Shown: positions 27,594-37,452 of the stretch, piece by piece
Numbering within the stretch: position 1 is the stretch's first letter
How the letters are laid out: every line of letters starts with the position of its first letter
NCBI RefSeq assembly: GCF_015476655.1
Contig: NZ_JABFHF010000007.1
Location: 124,001 to 188,000, forward strand
From: Aquiflexum lacus
Lineage (GTDB): Bacteria > Bacteroidota > Bacteroidia > Cytophagales > Cyclobacteriaceae
Reading direction: 5' to 3'
Length of the DNA stretch: 64,000 nt
The notes under the pieces: generated by a model
What the model was told of the DNA's origin: nothing
Database searches by the model: none
The model's input: the letters and a program-made list of their open reading frames with translations, nothing else
Made by a program: the position numbers and the translations under genes

Positions 27594-28172
27594 ATGTATC
27601 AATTGATCCATCAGACAGTCAGTCAGGTTGCTAGTCTTAGTCCAAGAGAGAAAAGGATTTTTGAGGAAGCCTTTACATTTAGACAGGTGCCGAAAAAGTT
27701 TAGGTTGATCGAAGAAGGGAAAGTAGCCAAGGAGTTCTATTTTGTTAACAAAGGATTATTGAGGCTGTTTTATACTAAAGAAGGGGAGGAGATTACGGCT
27801 TTTATTTTTCAAGAGGGGCTATTTGGAGGTGCTTATGACTCCTTTCTTAGGCAATGCCCTAGTATACAATCTTTGGAGACATTGGAAGACTGTGAACTGC
27901 TTGTGATCACAAAAGAGCAGATGGATGACTTGTATATGAAATTACCCATCTTGAATACCATCACCCGTAAAATAGCCGAACAACGTTTTATCAATGCACA
28001 GAAAATTTTGTCTTCATTTATCTTAGATAGTCCCGAAGAAAGATACAGGAAGTTTGAGGAAGAGCACAGAGACCTGATTCAGCGGGTTCCACAGCATTAT
28101 ATTGCCTCATTTTTGGGGATAACTCCGGTGAGTTTAAGCAGGATCAGGAAACGGTTGATGGAGAAAGGATGA
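27594..28172 (+). CDS. Crp/Fnr-family transcriptional regulator
   Basis: A 192-residue protein. The N-terminal cyclic-nucleotide-binding-like barrel (about 25-120) contains RLIEEGKVAKEFYFVNKGLL and EEITAFIFQEG. A dimerisation helix follows, and the C-terminal helix-turn-helix (about 155-192) contains VPQHYIASFLGITPVSLSRI. The binding pocket lacks the full RxS phosphate cassette of true cAMP receptors, so its effector is unknown. It is a single gene followed by a heptamer repeat tract. Confidence 0.88.
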   Translation: MYQLIHQTVSQVASLSPREKRIFEEAFTFRQVPKKFRLIEEGKVAKEFYFVNKGLLRLFYTKEGEEITAFIFQEGLFGGAYDSFLRQCPSIQSLETLEDCELLVITKEQMDDLYMKLPILNTITRKIAEQRFINAQKILSSFILDSPEERYRKFEEEHRDLIQRVPQHYIASFLGITPVSLSRIRKRLMEKG

Positions 28173-28497
28173 AGGTAGTTGAAGAGGCAAAAGGACGGAA
28201 GACAGGAGACCGAAGACGGAAGAGAAAAAAAAGGTCTTTATGTTTTAACAAGCTTAAAGTGGAATTTGGGACTTCAGGGATATGAGTGAAGGTACTTACA
28301 TTGGCCCCTATAGCATTGAGTCCGAAGCTGGAAGTAGAAAGAATATTCAAATTGTAAATTCATTTATTGATTCATCGGATCAATCCAATGAGAAAATTTA
28401 AATTTTTTTTCAAACAAAAAGAGACTTCTTAACAAAAGATAACGAACCTAAGGGTACCGATTATCTACTTTTGACAGGAACATCAAACGATACGCTC
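28173..28497. other. Intergenic region with heptamer tract
   Basis: About 325 bases after the Crp-like gene. The first 55 bases include the purine heptamers at 28193-28227. The remainder is AT-rich without a convincing gene. Confidence 0.5.
28193..28227 (+). repeat. Degenerate heptamer repeat (AGANNNN), 5 units
   Basis: Units GGACGGA, AGACAGG, AGACCGA, AGACGGA and AGAGAAA follow in one register, beginning 20 bases after the stop codon of the Crp-like gene, with the purine-rich strand as the coding strand. Confidence 0.65.
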
Positions 28498-28923
28498 ATG
28501 AAGATCAGAACTGAAATCATCATCAATGCATCCAAGGAAAAAGTATGGAATATCCTGACGGATTTTGGAAATTATAGCAGTTGGAATCCATTTATCATCC
28601 AAAGTAAAGGGCAGGCTGTTGTTGGAAAAAAATTGACCAATACCATGAAAAACGGTGATAAAGACATAACCTTTAAGCCCACGATACTAAAAGTTGAAAG
28701 CTATCGGTATTTCGATTGGCTGGGGAAATTATGGATCAAAGGTTTGTTTGATGGCCATCATTATTTTGAAATCGAAGAAATCAACCCAAACCAGGTCAAA
28801 TTAAACCACGGTGAGCATTTCTCAGGGATTCTGAGCAGTATGATTTTGAAGAAAATCGGGAAGCAGACCAGGGAAAACTTTGTCAAAATGAATATGGCAT
28901 TGAAGGAGAAAGCGGAGGGTTGA
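28498..28923 (+). CDS. SRPBCC-family (START-like) ligand-binding protein
   Basis: A 141-residue cytosolic protein of the polyketide cyclase/START-like fold. It opens with IRTEIIINASKEKVWNILTD, followed by WNPFI and a long C-terminal helix (KKIGKQTRENFVKMNMALKE). The chosen start is the ATG at 28498; an upstream TTG would add nine residues. These proteins bind hydrophobic ligands; no enzymatic role can be assigned. It stands alone between a Crp-like gene and a convergent acyl-CoA oxidase-like gene. Confidence 0.85.
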   Translation: MKIRTEIIINASKEKVWNILTDFGNYSSWNPFIIQSKGQAVVGKKLTNTMKNGDKDITFKPTILKVESYRYFDWLGKLWIKGLFDGHHYFEIEEINPNQVKLNHGEHFSGILSSMILKKIGKQTRENFVKMNMALKEKAEG

Positions 28924-29084
28924 ATTTTGGCGTTACAATACTCAGGGTCACGAAGCCAAAGGCTTAGGACAACTTGCCTACTACAATTCATCTTCAACCT
29001 TTTAAAGTTCCGCAGGGGATTCTTCACTTCGCTTAAGAGTTTTCTGGAAAATAATAAGTTTTATAAAGCTCGTTCAGAATGACG

Positions 29085-29119
29085 TCAACTTCATACTTCG
29101 GACTTCCAACTTCCAATCT
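29085..29119 (-). repeat. Degenerate heptamer repeat overlapping a gene end, 5 units
   Basis: On the minus strand the units are AGATTGG, AAGTTGG, AAGTCCG, AAGTATG and AAGTTGA. The first four plus one base encode the C-terminal residues IGSWKSEV and the stop codon of the acyl-CoA oxidase-like gene. Confidence 0.65.
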
Positions 29120-31415
29120 CATTCCTTATCGCAATCGGTGCCCCAATGCAGCTTTCGGGAATGTCAAAAGCATCCGTAAGAGCAAGGGCATTTTTCCTAA
29201 CTTCCCAGCAGAGTTGATTGACTTCCTTACGGATGGCTTTGGTTTTGTTTCCTTCCATGTAACCCTGTTCCAAATACCAACCTCTGTTTTGTTCAATGGT
29301 ATGCAAAGCGTATAGCTGACAAAGTTGGGTCAGGGCTGATTTGCAGTTTTCATCGGTGATTTCGTGAACTTGTTTTTGGAACTCTTCCAAGACTACCCTC
29401 TCAATATAAGCTTGTCCAACATTGAGCAAATGGTGCTGGGCCACATTGAATGCATCGAAGGAGTCCATACCTTCATCAATATGCCTTTTGAGCCTTTGTG
29501 CTGCGCTGCTCAAGATGGCTTTTTCTCTATACATAAATGCACTGAGATGAAAGTTGAAATCTAAGAGATGGTCTTGGTCAGTACTGCGGATGATGATGGG
29601 GTTTTTCTCAATAAAGGAAGTCTTTGCTTGGTTTGCTATATAATTGAAAACGGTGAAAATGTTCATATCCCCAAACTCCTGTCTGAATTCAGTCAGCCTA
29701 TTTTTGGCCACCAATTGCATCAGAACTACATTATCCCCTTCAAAAGTCGTGTACACGTCCGTATCATTCTTGAGCGCATCAATCCGGTTTTCGGAAAGAT
29801 ATCCCTTTCCACCACAGGCTTCCCTGCATTCCTGCAAAGTGGAGGTTGTAAACCAGGTTGTATAGGCCTTAAGTCCTGCTGCCAAGGCTTCGATTTCCTG
29901 GGCATCCTCTTCTTTTCTCTCCAAAAATCTTTGGGTAAGGTATTTTAGGGCAAAATGAAGTGCATAGGATTTTGCTAAAGGAGGCATCAATCTCCTCTGA
30001 TGCATGCGGTAATTCAGGATAGGCACCTCTTCTCCACCTTCTGGACCAAACTGCTTTCTTGTTTCCCCATACCTGATGGCGATGGTCAGACCTGTCTTGC
30101 TGGCTGAAAGTGCTGAACGGGGAATACCGATTCTGCCGCCTACCAAAGTTCCCAACATGGTGAAAAACCTTCGGTTATCTGAACTGATTGGACTTTCAAA
30201 TTCTCCTTGCTCATTGACAGCGGCAAATTTATCCAGCATGTTTTCTTTTGGAATAACTACTTGGTCAAAATAGATAACACCATTGTCCACCCCATTGAGG
30301 CCCATTTTTCTGCCACAGTCTTCTATCCTCACACCTTTGATGCTTTTTCCTTCGGAAGTTCTCAAAGGAACAACAAAAGCATTAACCCCATAATCTTCCC
30401 CATCAATGATCAGTTTCGCAAATACAGTTGCAGCTTGACCATGAAGTGCTGCATTTCCAATATATTCTTTTCTGGCTTCGGGATTTGGGGTATGGATGAC
30501 AAAGGTTTGGTCTTGGTGATTGTAAGAGGCGGTCGTTTCCAATCCCCTCACATTGGAACCATGGCCGGTTTCGGTCATGGCAAAGCACCCGGGCAGTTTC
30601 AGGCTTCCGATATCTTGGAGGTATTTTTTATGGTGCTTTTCTGTTCCCAAAAAGAAAACACTCATACCCCAAAGTCCAAACTGTACCCCAAATTTGATCA
30701 CCATGCTCAGATCATGATAGCTCAAAGTTTCCATGATGGTGAAATACCCCTCCATATCATCTTTGCCTCCGGCATATTCAGGGAATGCCCAGGAACCATA
30801 ACCTTGTTTTGCCAATTCCTGACACCATTGCAAGACTTGCTCTCTTTGGTCGAAAAGGCTGTCGTATTCTCTGTAGGCAAATGTGGGATCAGCGATAATT
30901 CTTTTTACATTTTTGATTAAAGTGTGTTGGCTTCCATCCAATAAGGAAGTCATTTGACCTATATCAAAGTTGCTTTCTTTATGATACTCTGTGGTAATGG
31001 TCTTATGGTCTGATTTGAAAGTGTAACCTGCTTCCTTGCTCAATAAACCCAGGGCCAACTCTGTTTCCTGAAAATCGGTTTGAAGGCTTGATTTGAAGTT
31101 CAGCTTTTTCTGTCCCGAATGATGAGTGGCCAAAGCTTTCCCGATTTCATATAGATTTGGCAAATTGTTCAGATCCAGTTTTTTGACAGAAGATTTCCAG
31201 GATTTGAAGTCTTTAGGTTTTGGAGGTTTGCTTGGGTCCAACAGTGAAATCAGCCAATTTTTCTCCTCTGCATTGATCCAGGATTGTTTATCGATCAATG
31301 AATTGATTTCTCTAAGTTCTGATGGGGTCAGTACCCCGTCCGCCCAAAGCGTATAGTAAAGTGGTAAAAAAATATAGAGTTTTGGGTTTTCTGTGATAAA
31401 TTTGGATTTGAGCAT
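29091..31415 (-). CDS. Acyl-CoA oxidase/dehydrogenase-like flavoprotein with TerB-like N-terminal domain
   Basis: A 774-residue protein. About 1-70 resembles a TerB-like helical domain (LPLYYTLWADGVLTPSELRE). From about 180 it is an acyl-CoA oxidase-type flavoprotein: CFAMTETGHGSNVRGLETTA binds FAD and substrate, VRIEDCGRKMGLNGVDNGVI follows, then the C-terminal helical domains with ECREACGGKGYLSENRI. The catalytic base is E559 in TTFEGDNVVLM. It should oxidise acyl-CoA at C2-C3 in fatty-acid breakdown, donating to O2 or an electron-transfer protein. The last eight codons are formed by a heptamer repeat, so the extreme C-terminus may be recent. It lies downstream of ppc on the same strand. 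Confidence 0.88.
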   Translation of the reverse strand: MLKSKFITENPKLYIFLPLYYTLWADGVLTPSELREINSLIDKQSWINAEEKNWLISLLDPSKPPKPKDFKSWKSSVKKLDLNNLPNLYEIGKALATHHSGQKKLNFKSSLQTDFQETELALGLLSKEAGYTFKSDHKTITTEYHKESNFDIGQMTSLLDGSQHTLIKNVKRIIADPTFAYREYDSLFDQREQVLQWCQELAKQGYGSWAFPEYAGGKDDMEGYFTIMETLSYHDLSMVIKFGVQFGLWGMSVFFLGTEKHHKKYLQDIGSLKLPGCFAMTETGHGSNVRGLETTASYNHQDQTFVIHTPNPEARKEYIGNAALHGQAATVFAKLIIDGEDYGVNAFVVPLRTSEGKSIKGVRIEDCGRKMGLNGVDNGVIYFDQVVIPKENMLDKFAAVNEQGEFESPISSDNRRFFTMLGTLVGGRIGIPRSALSASKTGLTIAIRYGETRKQFGPEGGEEVPILNYRMHQRRLMPPLAKSYALHFALKYLTQRFLERKEEDAQEIEALAAGLKAYTTWFTTSTLQECREACGGKGYLSENRIDALKNDTDVYTTFEGDNVVLMQLVAKNRLTEFRQEFGDMNIFTVFNYIANQAKTSFIEKNPIIIRSTDQDHLLDFNFHLSAFMYREKAILSSAAQRLKRHIDEGMDSFDAFNVAQHHLLNVGQAYIERVVLEEFQKQVHEITDENCKSALTQLCQLYALHTIEQNRGWYLEQGYMEGNKTKAIRKEVNQLCWEVRKNALALTDAFDIPESCIGAPIAIRNEIGSWKSEV

Positions 31416-31538
31416 GTCTTTGGTAATTTGGGATTAAAGTATGATGAACTTAGAAAGCCAGTAAAATTTTTAGTTCTGAATGGAACTGTAGACGTACTCT
31501 TTATAACGGTGCCAGCTGAGAATGGATTGTTTATTTGA

Positions 31539-34235
31539 TCAGCCGGTGTTTTTAAGACCACTAGCCAAAGCGGTGGTGATTTCCAGCAGTTTTTTTATCA
31601 TAGGCTCTGCCACATCCGGATTATCTGTTTTGAGTTTTCTCCACTCCCCCAATTTTTGTATTTGAAATTTATGCAATGTGTTCAAAGCAAATTCCCTTCT
31701 TTTCATGTTGTTGATTTGGCTGGTTCTTCTTGTTTCACGATCACTATCAAACATATCTCCGATTTCATCCAGACTTCGTCGGTGCTCTTCCAAAATGATT
31801 TCCATAATTTCATTTTTGACATTTTTATTGTTGACCAAATCTGAATACCGCTCCATCAAATTGGTGTCAGAATTCATGAGATTGGTTTCCAGTTGGATAA
31901 GTATATACATGAGTAGTGGCCACTCTCCTGTAAGGCTCCGCAATTTTTGATAATCTTTTGGCTTTTCCTTTCTCAATCTAGACAGTGCATGGCCTATACC
32001 AAACCAGCCTGTAATATTGAATCTGGATTGACTCCAGCTGAATACCCATGGAATGGCCCTGAGGTCTGAAAGTGACCTTGTTCCGGTACGTCTTGCAGGC
32101 CTGGATCCGATTTTGGTAAGTTCCAGGACATCAATAGGAGTTGCCTCACCATAAAACTCAATAAAGGATTTGTGTTTGATCAACTGTTTGTAATATTCCA
32201 AAGAAAAATCTGAAAGCAATTTCATGATTTCATTTGGGTATTCCGGTATTCCGTTTGGATGCTTGAAATAAGCCGTTTGCAAAGCAACTCCCGACAGCAG
32301 CATTTCCATATTGTAGGTTCCATTGAGCAGATTGGCAAATTGTTGGGCAATGGTCTCACCCTGTATGGTAAGTTTGATTTCACCGCTTAGACTTCCTGCG
32401 GGCATACTTTCAAGAAACCTGTGGTATTTGCCACCTCCTCTACTAATGGTACCGCCGATTCCATGAAAGTACTTGAAGCGAATACTATGGTCTTTGGCAA
32501 TCTTGGACAATCTGAGTTCAGTTTGGTAAATATTCCATCTGCTGGAAAGTATCCCTCCGTCTTTATTGCTGTCACTATAACCCAACATAATTTCCTGTAT
32601 ATCACTTTTTGGAATAAAAGGATGGGATAGGTAGGCATCCATGATTTGGTCCGAATGGTCGAGGTCATCTATGGTTTCAAATAGCGGTACTACATGAAAC
32701 TGATTTTTATCCAAACCAACTTCTCTCATGAAAACAAAAACCACCAATAAATCTGCAACGCCTCTCGTCATGCTAACAATGAATGAACCAATTCCCTCAT
32801 TACCAAATTTGTCCGAATGTTCTTTGATCACTCTGAAACAGTCCAGTACTTTATCCGCCTCCTCGCCAAATGATTTTCCTGAAGCTGCAAATGGTCTTCC
32901 GCTTTTCAGTTCCTTGCTCAAAAAGTTGATCTTCTCTTCTTCTTCCCATGTACTGAAGGAGGAGTTTTCAAACCCGGTTTTTTCTAAAATTTGTTGTATG
33001 GCCCGATCATGAAATTCACTGTTTTGACGGATGTCCAATTTGGCAAGGTGAAATCCAAAGCATTGGACAAACCGCTGCAAGGGGAAAATCGATTTTTCGA
33101 TAATCCTGAATGCTTTTATTTCTAAAAGGCTCTTTCTAAGAATTTCAAGATCTTTTGCCAATTCGTTTGAACTCGAATAATGCTTGTTTTCTTCAAAATT
33201 CCCGCCTATTGTGTTTTCAAGTTTCAACAACATCAGGTTGATATATTGTCTCCAAGGTTCATAAGTATTCCTTTCCACAGCTTTTTTTCCCTGTTCGCCA
33301 AAAACTACCGACAAGTTGTTGATAGCTTTTACAAGATCAGGAGGAACTGGGTTTCGGATCTCAGAAAAACTCATTTCTGCTGCAAGGGCAACCAATTGTT
33401 TTTTGAGAAGCCAAAGCGCTGCTTCTCTATGGGCTATCAAGGTATCCTTTGTAAGTGCTGCGGTGACATAGGGGTGTCCATCGCGGTCACCACCCACCCA
33501 ACTACCAAAAGTCATTTGCGGGAATTCCTCTGCCATGCGTAAAGATTGTGGATCAAAACCTGCTTCAATCCAGCTCATCCTTAATTTCTCGTCACTTTTT
33601 TCAAGGATTTTTGGAAAAACCTTGGTAAGGTAATGCATGACATTATTGCGTTCAGCTTTCACAGTAGGCTTTTCCAGATAAACTTCACCTGTCCTCCACC
33701 ACCTTTCTAAAAGTGTGGTGATTTCTTCTTCAATGGCTTTTCTTTCGATATTAGAGTAAATGCTATTGTCCAGCTTGAGTAAAGTGAGGTACAACTCTCT
33801 ATGAAGTTCGAGAATGGATATTCTTTTGGCTTCTGTTGGGTGGGCAGTAAGCACAGGGGATACATTGACCATCTGGATGATTTCCAAGATCTGTGATTCT
33901 TTCAGTCCCCGTTGTTTCCACCTATTGAAAGTCTCTGACCAAGAACCTCTGATGCCGGGCATTCCGGCCTCATCTACTTTTTTACGCCTAAACTGAACAG
34001 CCGCATTTTCTTCAACCAGATTCATCAGTTGTAAGTAAATGCTGAGTATTTGGATCTGCTTTTCTTCCAAATTAGGTCCCAGATCAGCTATTTTGTTTAG
34101 ATCGATTTCTTTTTCAAGGAGTCCTGATAGCTCAGTCTCACCCAAGCTGTTCAACACTTTTTTAAAACAAGTAGTCAAAAATGACATGTCTGAGTCTATT
34201 TTATCAAATAAAAGCAGCGGTGATAGTTTATTCAT
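31539..34235 (-). CDS. ppc: Phosphoenolpyruvate carboxylase
   Basis: An 898-residue cytosolic enzyme converting PEP and bicarbonate to oxaloacetate. It shows the catalytic His motif VLTAHPTEAKR, FGSWVGGDRDGHPYVTA, LGYSDSNKDGG, the second His motif FHGIGGTISRGGG, GSRPARR and WVFSWSQSRFNITGWFG. The C-terminus ends in KNTG, close to the usual QNTG that reaches the active site, so the protein is full length. It replenishes the TCA cycle. The acyl-CoA oxidase-like gene follows after 123 bases. Confidence 0.97.
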   Translation of the reverse strand: MNKLSPLLLFDKIDSDMSFLTTCFKKVLNSLGETELSGLLEKEIDLNKIADLGPNLEEKQIQILSIYLQLMNLVEENAAVQFRRKKVDEAGMPGIRGSWSETFNRWKQRGLKESQILEIIQMVNVSPVLTAHPTEAKRISILELHRELYLTLLKLDNSIYSNIERKAIEEEITTLLERWWRTGEVYLEKPTVKAERNNVMHYLTKVFPKILEKSDEKLRMSWIEAGFDPQSLRMAEEFPQMTFGSWVGGDRDGHPYVTAALTKDTLIAHREAALWLLKKQLVALAAEMSFSEIRNPVPPDLVKAINNLSVVFGEQGKKAVERNTYEPWRQYINLMLLKLENTIGGNFEENKHYSSSNELAKDLEILRKSLLEIKAFRIIEKSIFPLQRFVQCFGFHLAKLDIRQNSEFHDRAIQQILEKTGFENSSFSTWEEEEKINFLSKELKSGRPFAASGKSFGEEADKVLDCFRVIKEHSDKFGNEGIGSFIVSMTRGVADLLVVFVFMREVGLDKNQFHVVPLFETIDDLDHSDQIMDAYLSHPFIPKSDIQEIMLGYSDSNKDGGILSSRWNIYQTELRLSKIAKDHSIRFKYFHGIGGTISRGGGKYHRFLESMPAGSLSGEIKLTIQGETIAQQFANLLNGTYNMEMLLSGVALQTAYFKHPNGIPEYPNEIMKLLSDFSLEYYKQLIKHKSFIEFYGEATPIDVLELTKIGSRPARRTGTRSLSDLRAIPWVFSWSQSRFNITGWFGIGHALSRLRKEKPKDYQKLRSLTGEWPLLMYILIQLETNLMNSDTNLMERYSDLVNNKNVKNEIMEIILEEHRRSLDEIGDMFDSDRETRRTSQINNMKRREFALNTLHKFQIQKLGEWRKLKTDNPDVAEPMIKKLLEITTALASGLKNTG

Positions 34236-34507
34236 TAGTTTAAATTTTTAAAATTGAAAAATCAATCAATTTATAGGTTTGAAGTTTGGTTAAATGTATT
34301 CATCAATGCAATAAATGAAAGTGTCCTATATATCAGTCATCCGACTTCGGTCTTTAATAGCATAATGGGTCATTGGCAAAGAAGCGTATAACCATGAATA
34401 AGAAATTCAGATAACTTAAATTTAAGTATATATTTAATAAAGACTAAATTTATTCTTTTTAAAAAGGCGAGAGGCTTCGTATTTGGAAAAATTTTAATTT
34501 TAGGGTA

Positions 34508-35509
34508 ATGAAAAAAATAATAGATAGTAATATTCATTGGGGAGTATTGGGTGTAGGCAATGTCTGTGAAATAAAATCAGCACCTGCCATGAATCTCATA
34601 CCCAATAGTCGCTTGGTGGCAGTAATGAGGAGAAATGAGGAAAAAGTCAAGGATTATGCAAAAAGACATCATGTTCCTAAATGGTATACCTCAGCAGAGG
34701 AATTGGTCAATGACCCGGAGGTTAATGCCATTTACATTGCCACCCCACCTCATATGCATTTACCATATACCAAATTGGCTGCTGCTGTCGGCAAAGCCGT
34801 TTATGTGGAAAAGCCTATGGGAAGGACACATGATGAATGCAAAGAAATGATAGCCGTTTGTGAAAAAGCAGGTGTACCACTTTATGTGGCTTACTATCGG
34901 AGGGCTTTACCGCATTTTCTGAAAATCAAAAAATTCATTGAGGAAGGTGCATTAGGGGATGTCAGAACTGTACATATCAATTTAAAGCAGGTTTTGATCC
35001 CTGAATTGGTGGCTAAGATGGGTGACAATTGGAGAATACACCCGGAAATAGCAGGAGGAGGGTACTTTTTTGATCTAGCTTCGCATCAATTGGATTTATT
35101 AGATTTCTTTTTTGGACCTATTGTCCAAGCCAACGGTTTTTCTGCCAATCAGGCCAAGTCCTATCAGGCTGAAGATATTGTCGGTGGGAGTTTTGTTTCT
35201 GAAAATGGGGTACTCGGGACAGGAAATTGGTGCTTCACTACTTCCAAAACTTCGGAAATAGATGAGATCATTATATACGGTAGTAAAGGGAAAATCAGCT
35301 TTGAGACTTTTGGAAAGGGAGAGTTTGTCCTAGAAAAAGATGGTCAAGAAACGATGCACTTCCAAGTGGACCTGCCACATCATATTCAGGAGCCTTTGAT
35401 CAAAACTGTTGTTGAGGATCTTTTAGGTTCAGGAGAGTGTATGAGTACCGGGACTTCAGCTGCAAGGACCAATTGGGTGATGGATAGGTTGGTGTATAGG
35501 AGAGGGTAG
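34508..35509 (+). CDS. Gfo/Idh/MocA-family oxidoreductase
   Basis: A 333-residue NAD(P)-dependent enzyme. The N-terminal Rossmann fold has WGVLGVGNVCEIKSAPA. The catalytic Lys lies in VYVEKPMGRT (about 100), and the C-terminal alpha/beta domain contains GGGYFFDLASHQLDLLDFFF with the usual His. It oxidises or reduces a sugar or sugar-derived hydroxyl; the substrate cannot be predicted. The last codons and stop lie within a heptamer repeat. It is not next to carbohydrate genes. Confidence 0.9.
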   Translation: MKKIIDSNIHWGVLGVGNVCEIKSAPAMNLIPNSRLVAVMRRNEEKVKDYAKRHHVPKWYTSAEELVNDPEVNAIYIATPPHMHLPYTKLAAAVGKAVYVEKPMGRTHDECKEMIAVCEKAGVPLYVAYYRRALPHFLKIKKFIEEGALGDVRTVHINLKQVLIPELVAKMGDNWRIHPEIAGGGYFFDLASHQLDLLDFFFGPIVQANGFSANQAKSYQAEDIVGGSFVSENGVLGTGNWCFTTSKTSEIDEIIIYGSKGKISFETFGKGEFVLEKDGQETMHFQVDLPHHIQEPLIKTVVEDLLGSGECMSTGTSAARTNWVMDRLVYRRG

Positions 35510-35535
35510 ATTTTAGAAGGTAGATTTTAGATTTG
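35501..35535 (+). repeat. Degenerate heptamer repeat overlapping a gene end, 5 units
   Basis: Five units AGAGGGT, AGATTTT, AGAAGGT, AGATTTT and AGATTTG, all beginning AGA, run in register across the stop codon (35507-35509) of the oxidoreductase gene on its coding strand. Confidence 0.75.
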
Positions 35536-35942
35536 AAAAAAGTACAATCCGCCATGGCGGACAAGTCGTACGACGTACCAAGTACCAAAAAGGGGCATGA
35601 TCAAAAGCAGACAAGTAGTGCAAAGTTAAAAGTAGGATGATTTGAGAATTCATTCATTACCATATAATCCATTTTATAAATCTAAAATAAAAAATCACAA
35701 ATCTTAAATTTTATCCGTGGACTAAGCGTGGATTTGATCTACACCTTTATTTCATTGCAATTTGTAATTCCAGTATATATGGCTTAATGTAATGGCAAAT
35801 TGGCACACCTTTAATTAGAAATTCAACCTCAAGAGGGTAAACATCTTAGTTCCTATGGGACCGGCCGACAGGTCTAAAATCTCACGTTTCAAGTCTCAAC
35901 TATCGAATATGGATCATAAGGGCAATCCACCTGGAGTGAGAT
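35510..35942. other. Intergenic region with palindromes
   Basis: About 430 bases between convergent genes. After the heptamer tract comes the 14-base palindrome TCCGCCATGGCGGA (35548-35561) and a GACC...GGTC inverted repeat near 35859-35875. No coding signal and no clear bidirectional terminator is visible. Confidence 0.5.
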
Positions 35943-37205
35943 TTAAAACATCTTTAAAATATTGGCTACCAAAAAGCCCAGATAATTCCCAATGGCATAT
36001 CCAATGATTCCTATGGTAATACCAGATACCATAATTTGTCTGTTTCGTAATGCACCGGCAATGACTGGCACAAAAGGGGGGCTACAGATAAAAGCTACCG
36101 AAGTGATCATGGTGGTGTCGGCATCAATTTTGAAAATTTTACTCAGTAAAACGTGGACTGTCAGCGATCCAAAAACAGCCAAGGATATATAACCCAATAG
36201 GGCAGGGGTGAGTCCTTCAAAGTTTCTGATATCAGCCATAGATGCCACCACAAGACTGAATATCAGGATCAGATACATACCGGCATCAAATGATTTTTCT
36301 ACTCGGTTGATTGCAGGGATGAGCGAAGCCAATATACCCAAGGTGGTAATGCTGAGGATTACTACTACCATCAGCAAGTTCTCCGGGACCATGAGCGATA
36401 ATCCTCCGCCAATGCTCAAAATGCCAATTGCCACCAGCAAGGCCTTTCCCAATTGAAATAGTGTTTTTTTATTTAAAAAACCCCAAAAGTTTTCTTTTTC
36501 TTCATTTTCCTGAAGTTCGAATTGTCCTGTAGGCAAAGGGAATTTGGTAAGGTATTTATTAAAAAATCTATGTCCTACGGAAAGTAAAAACGAAAGGTAA
36601 AAAACACCAACTATCAGGTCATAGGTATGCGTCAATATATAGGTGTTGGCATCCACATCCAGCATCATTTTCAAAGAAGCCAAATTTGGAGTTCCTCCTG
36701 TATAAACCCCGATCAATAAACCTGAAACTTTCCATAAGTCTTTAATACCACTTTCCCGAAAAATGAAAAAGCCAATTACAATCACAAAGACTACTGAAAA
36801 CAGACCGATCAATAAGGAGGAAAACGTTTTTCCAGCCATTTCCTTCCATTGTTTGATATTGGAAGAGAATAGCATTAAAGGAATGGCCAAAAGAATACTA
36901 ACACTCATTAAGACGTCTCTTAATTTATAAATCTGAAAAGCAAGTAAATTTTCTTCAACGATTTGACCATTATCCAAGAGTTCTTTTATTTCCTCAGGAC
37001 TTGCTTTGGGATTGGTGACCAGAAATTCATTCAGGAAGGTCCCCATACTTGGCAGGAGTCCTGTGTTACCCAATAATATTCCAATGATATAAGCGATGAT
37101 GACAGGGCCAAGTTTATTGAGTGTGGGGTACTTGAAACAAAAGTATAATATAATTGCTGGCATCAAGATATAGAAAATTGCCAAAAGAATGATACCTATT
37201 GTCAT
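35943..37205 (-). CDS. DUF819-family multi-spanning membrane protein
   Basis: A 420-residue inner-membrane protein with about 10-12 hydrophobic helices. It carries the DUF819 features GPVIIAYIIGILLGNTGL, LLIGVYTGGTPNLASLKM and SVAFICSPPFVPVIAGALRN near the end. The family is related to transporters of the keto-acid or anion type, but its substrate is unknown. A TTG at 37250 would add 15 residues; the ATG at 37205 starts directly on the first helix and is preferred. The gene is divergent from the membrane pyrophosphatase gene. Confidence 0.85.
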   Translation of the reverse strand: MTIGIILLAIFYILMPAIILYFCFKYPTLNKLGPVIIAYIIGILLGNTGLLPSMGTFLNEFLVTNPKASPEEIKELLDNGQIVEENLLAFQIYKLRDVLMSVSILLAIPLMLFSSNIKQWKEMAGKTFSSLLIGLFSVVFVIVIGFFIFRESGIKDLWKVSGLLIGVYTGGTPNLASLKMMLDVDANTYILTHTYDLIVGVFYLSFLLSVGHRFFNKYLTKFPLPTGQFELQENEEKENFWGFLNKKTLFQLGKALLVAIGILSIGGGLSLMVPENLLMVVVILSITTLGILASLIPAINRVEKSFDAGMYLILIFSLVVASMADIRNFEGLTPALLGYISLAVFGSLTVHVLLSKIFKIDADTTMITSVAFICSPPFVPVIAGALRNRQIMVSGITIGIIGYAIGNYLGFLVANILKMF

Positions 37206-37383
37206 GGGTGCTTGTTTTGAAATTGAAAATAGTAAAAAATACTGTTCCAATTCATATAGTTATTTTTTTTGATCCTGTAACCACGACGTCAGTTAAGGAT
37301 TTGTTAGACATTATTTGACTGAATAGTGGAAATTTGGTACAAATATTCTTTGGTTATAAAAACATGACTTTTATCTGAATTGG

Positions 37384-37413
37384 TTGGTAGATATATGAAT
37401 AATAATATCTTTG
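37384..37413 (+). promoter_or_regulatory. Bacteroidota-type promoter for hppA
   Basis: TTG (37384-37386), 19 bases, then TATCTTTG (37406-37413) matches the TTG-N19-TAnnTTTG consensus. Transcription should start near 37418, about 35 bases before the ATG. Confidence 0.7.
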
Positions 37414-37452
37414 TCGGATTAAAATTTTGACAGTAAACTCTTAAAAAGCATT

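Noticed and set aside
35400-35588. A 62-codon minus-strand frame
   Set aside because: It is antisense to the oxidoreductase end and the repeat tract.
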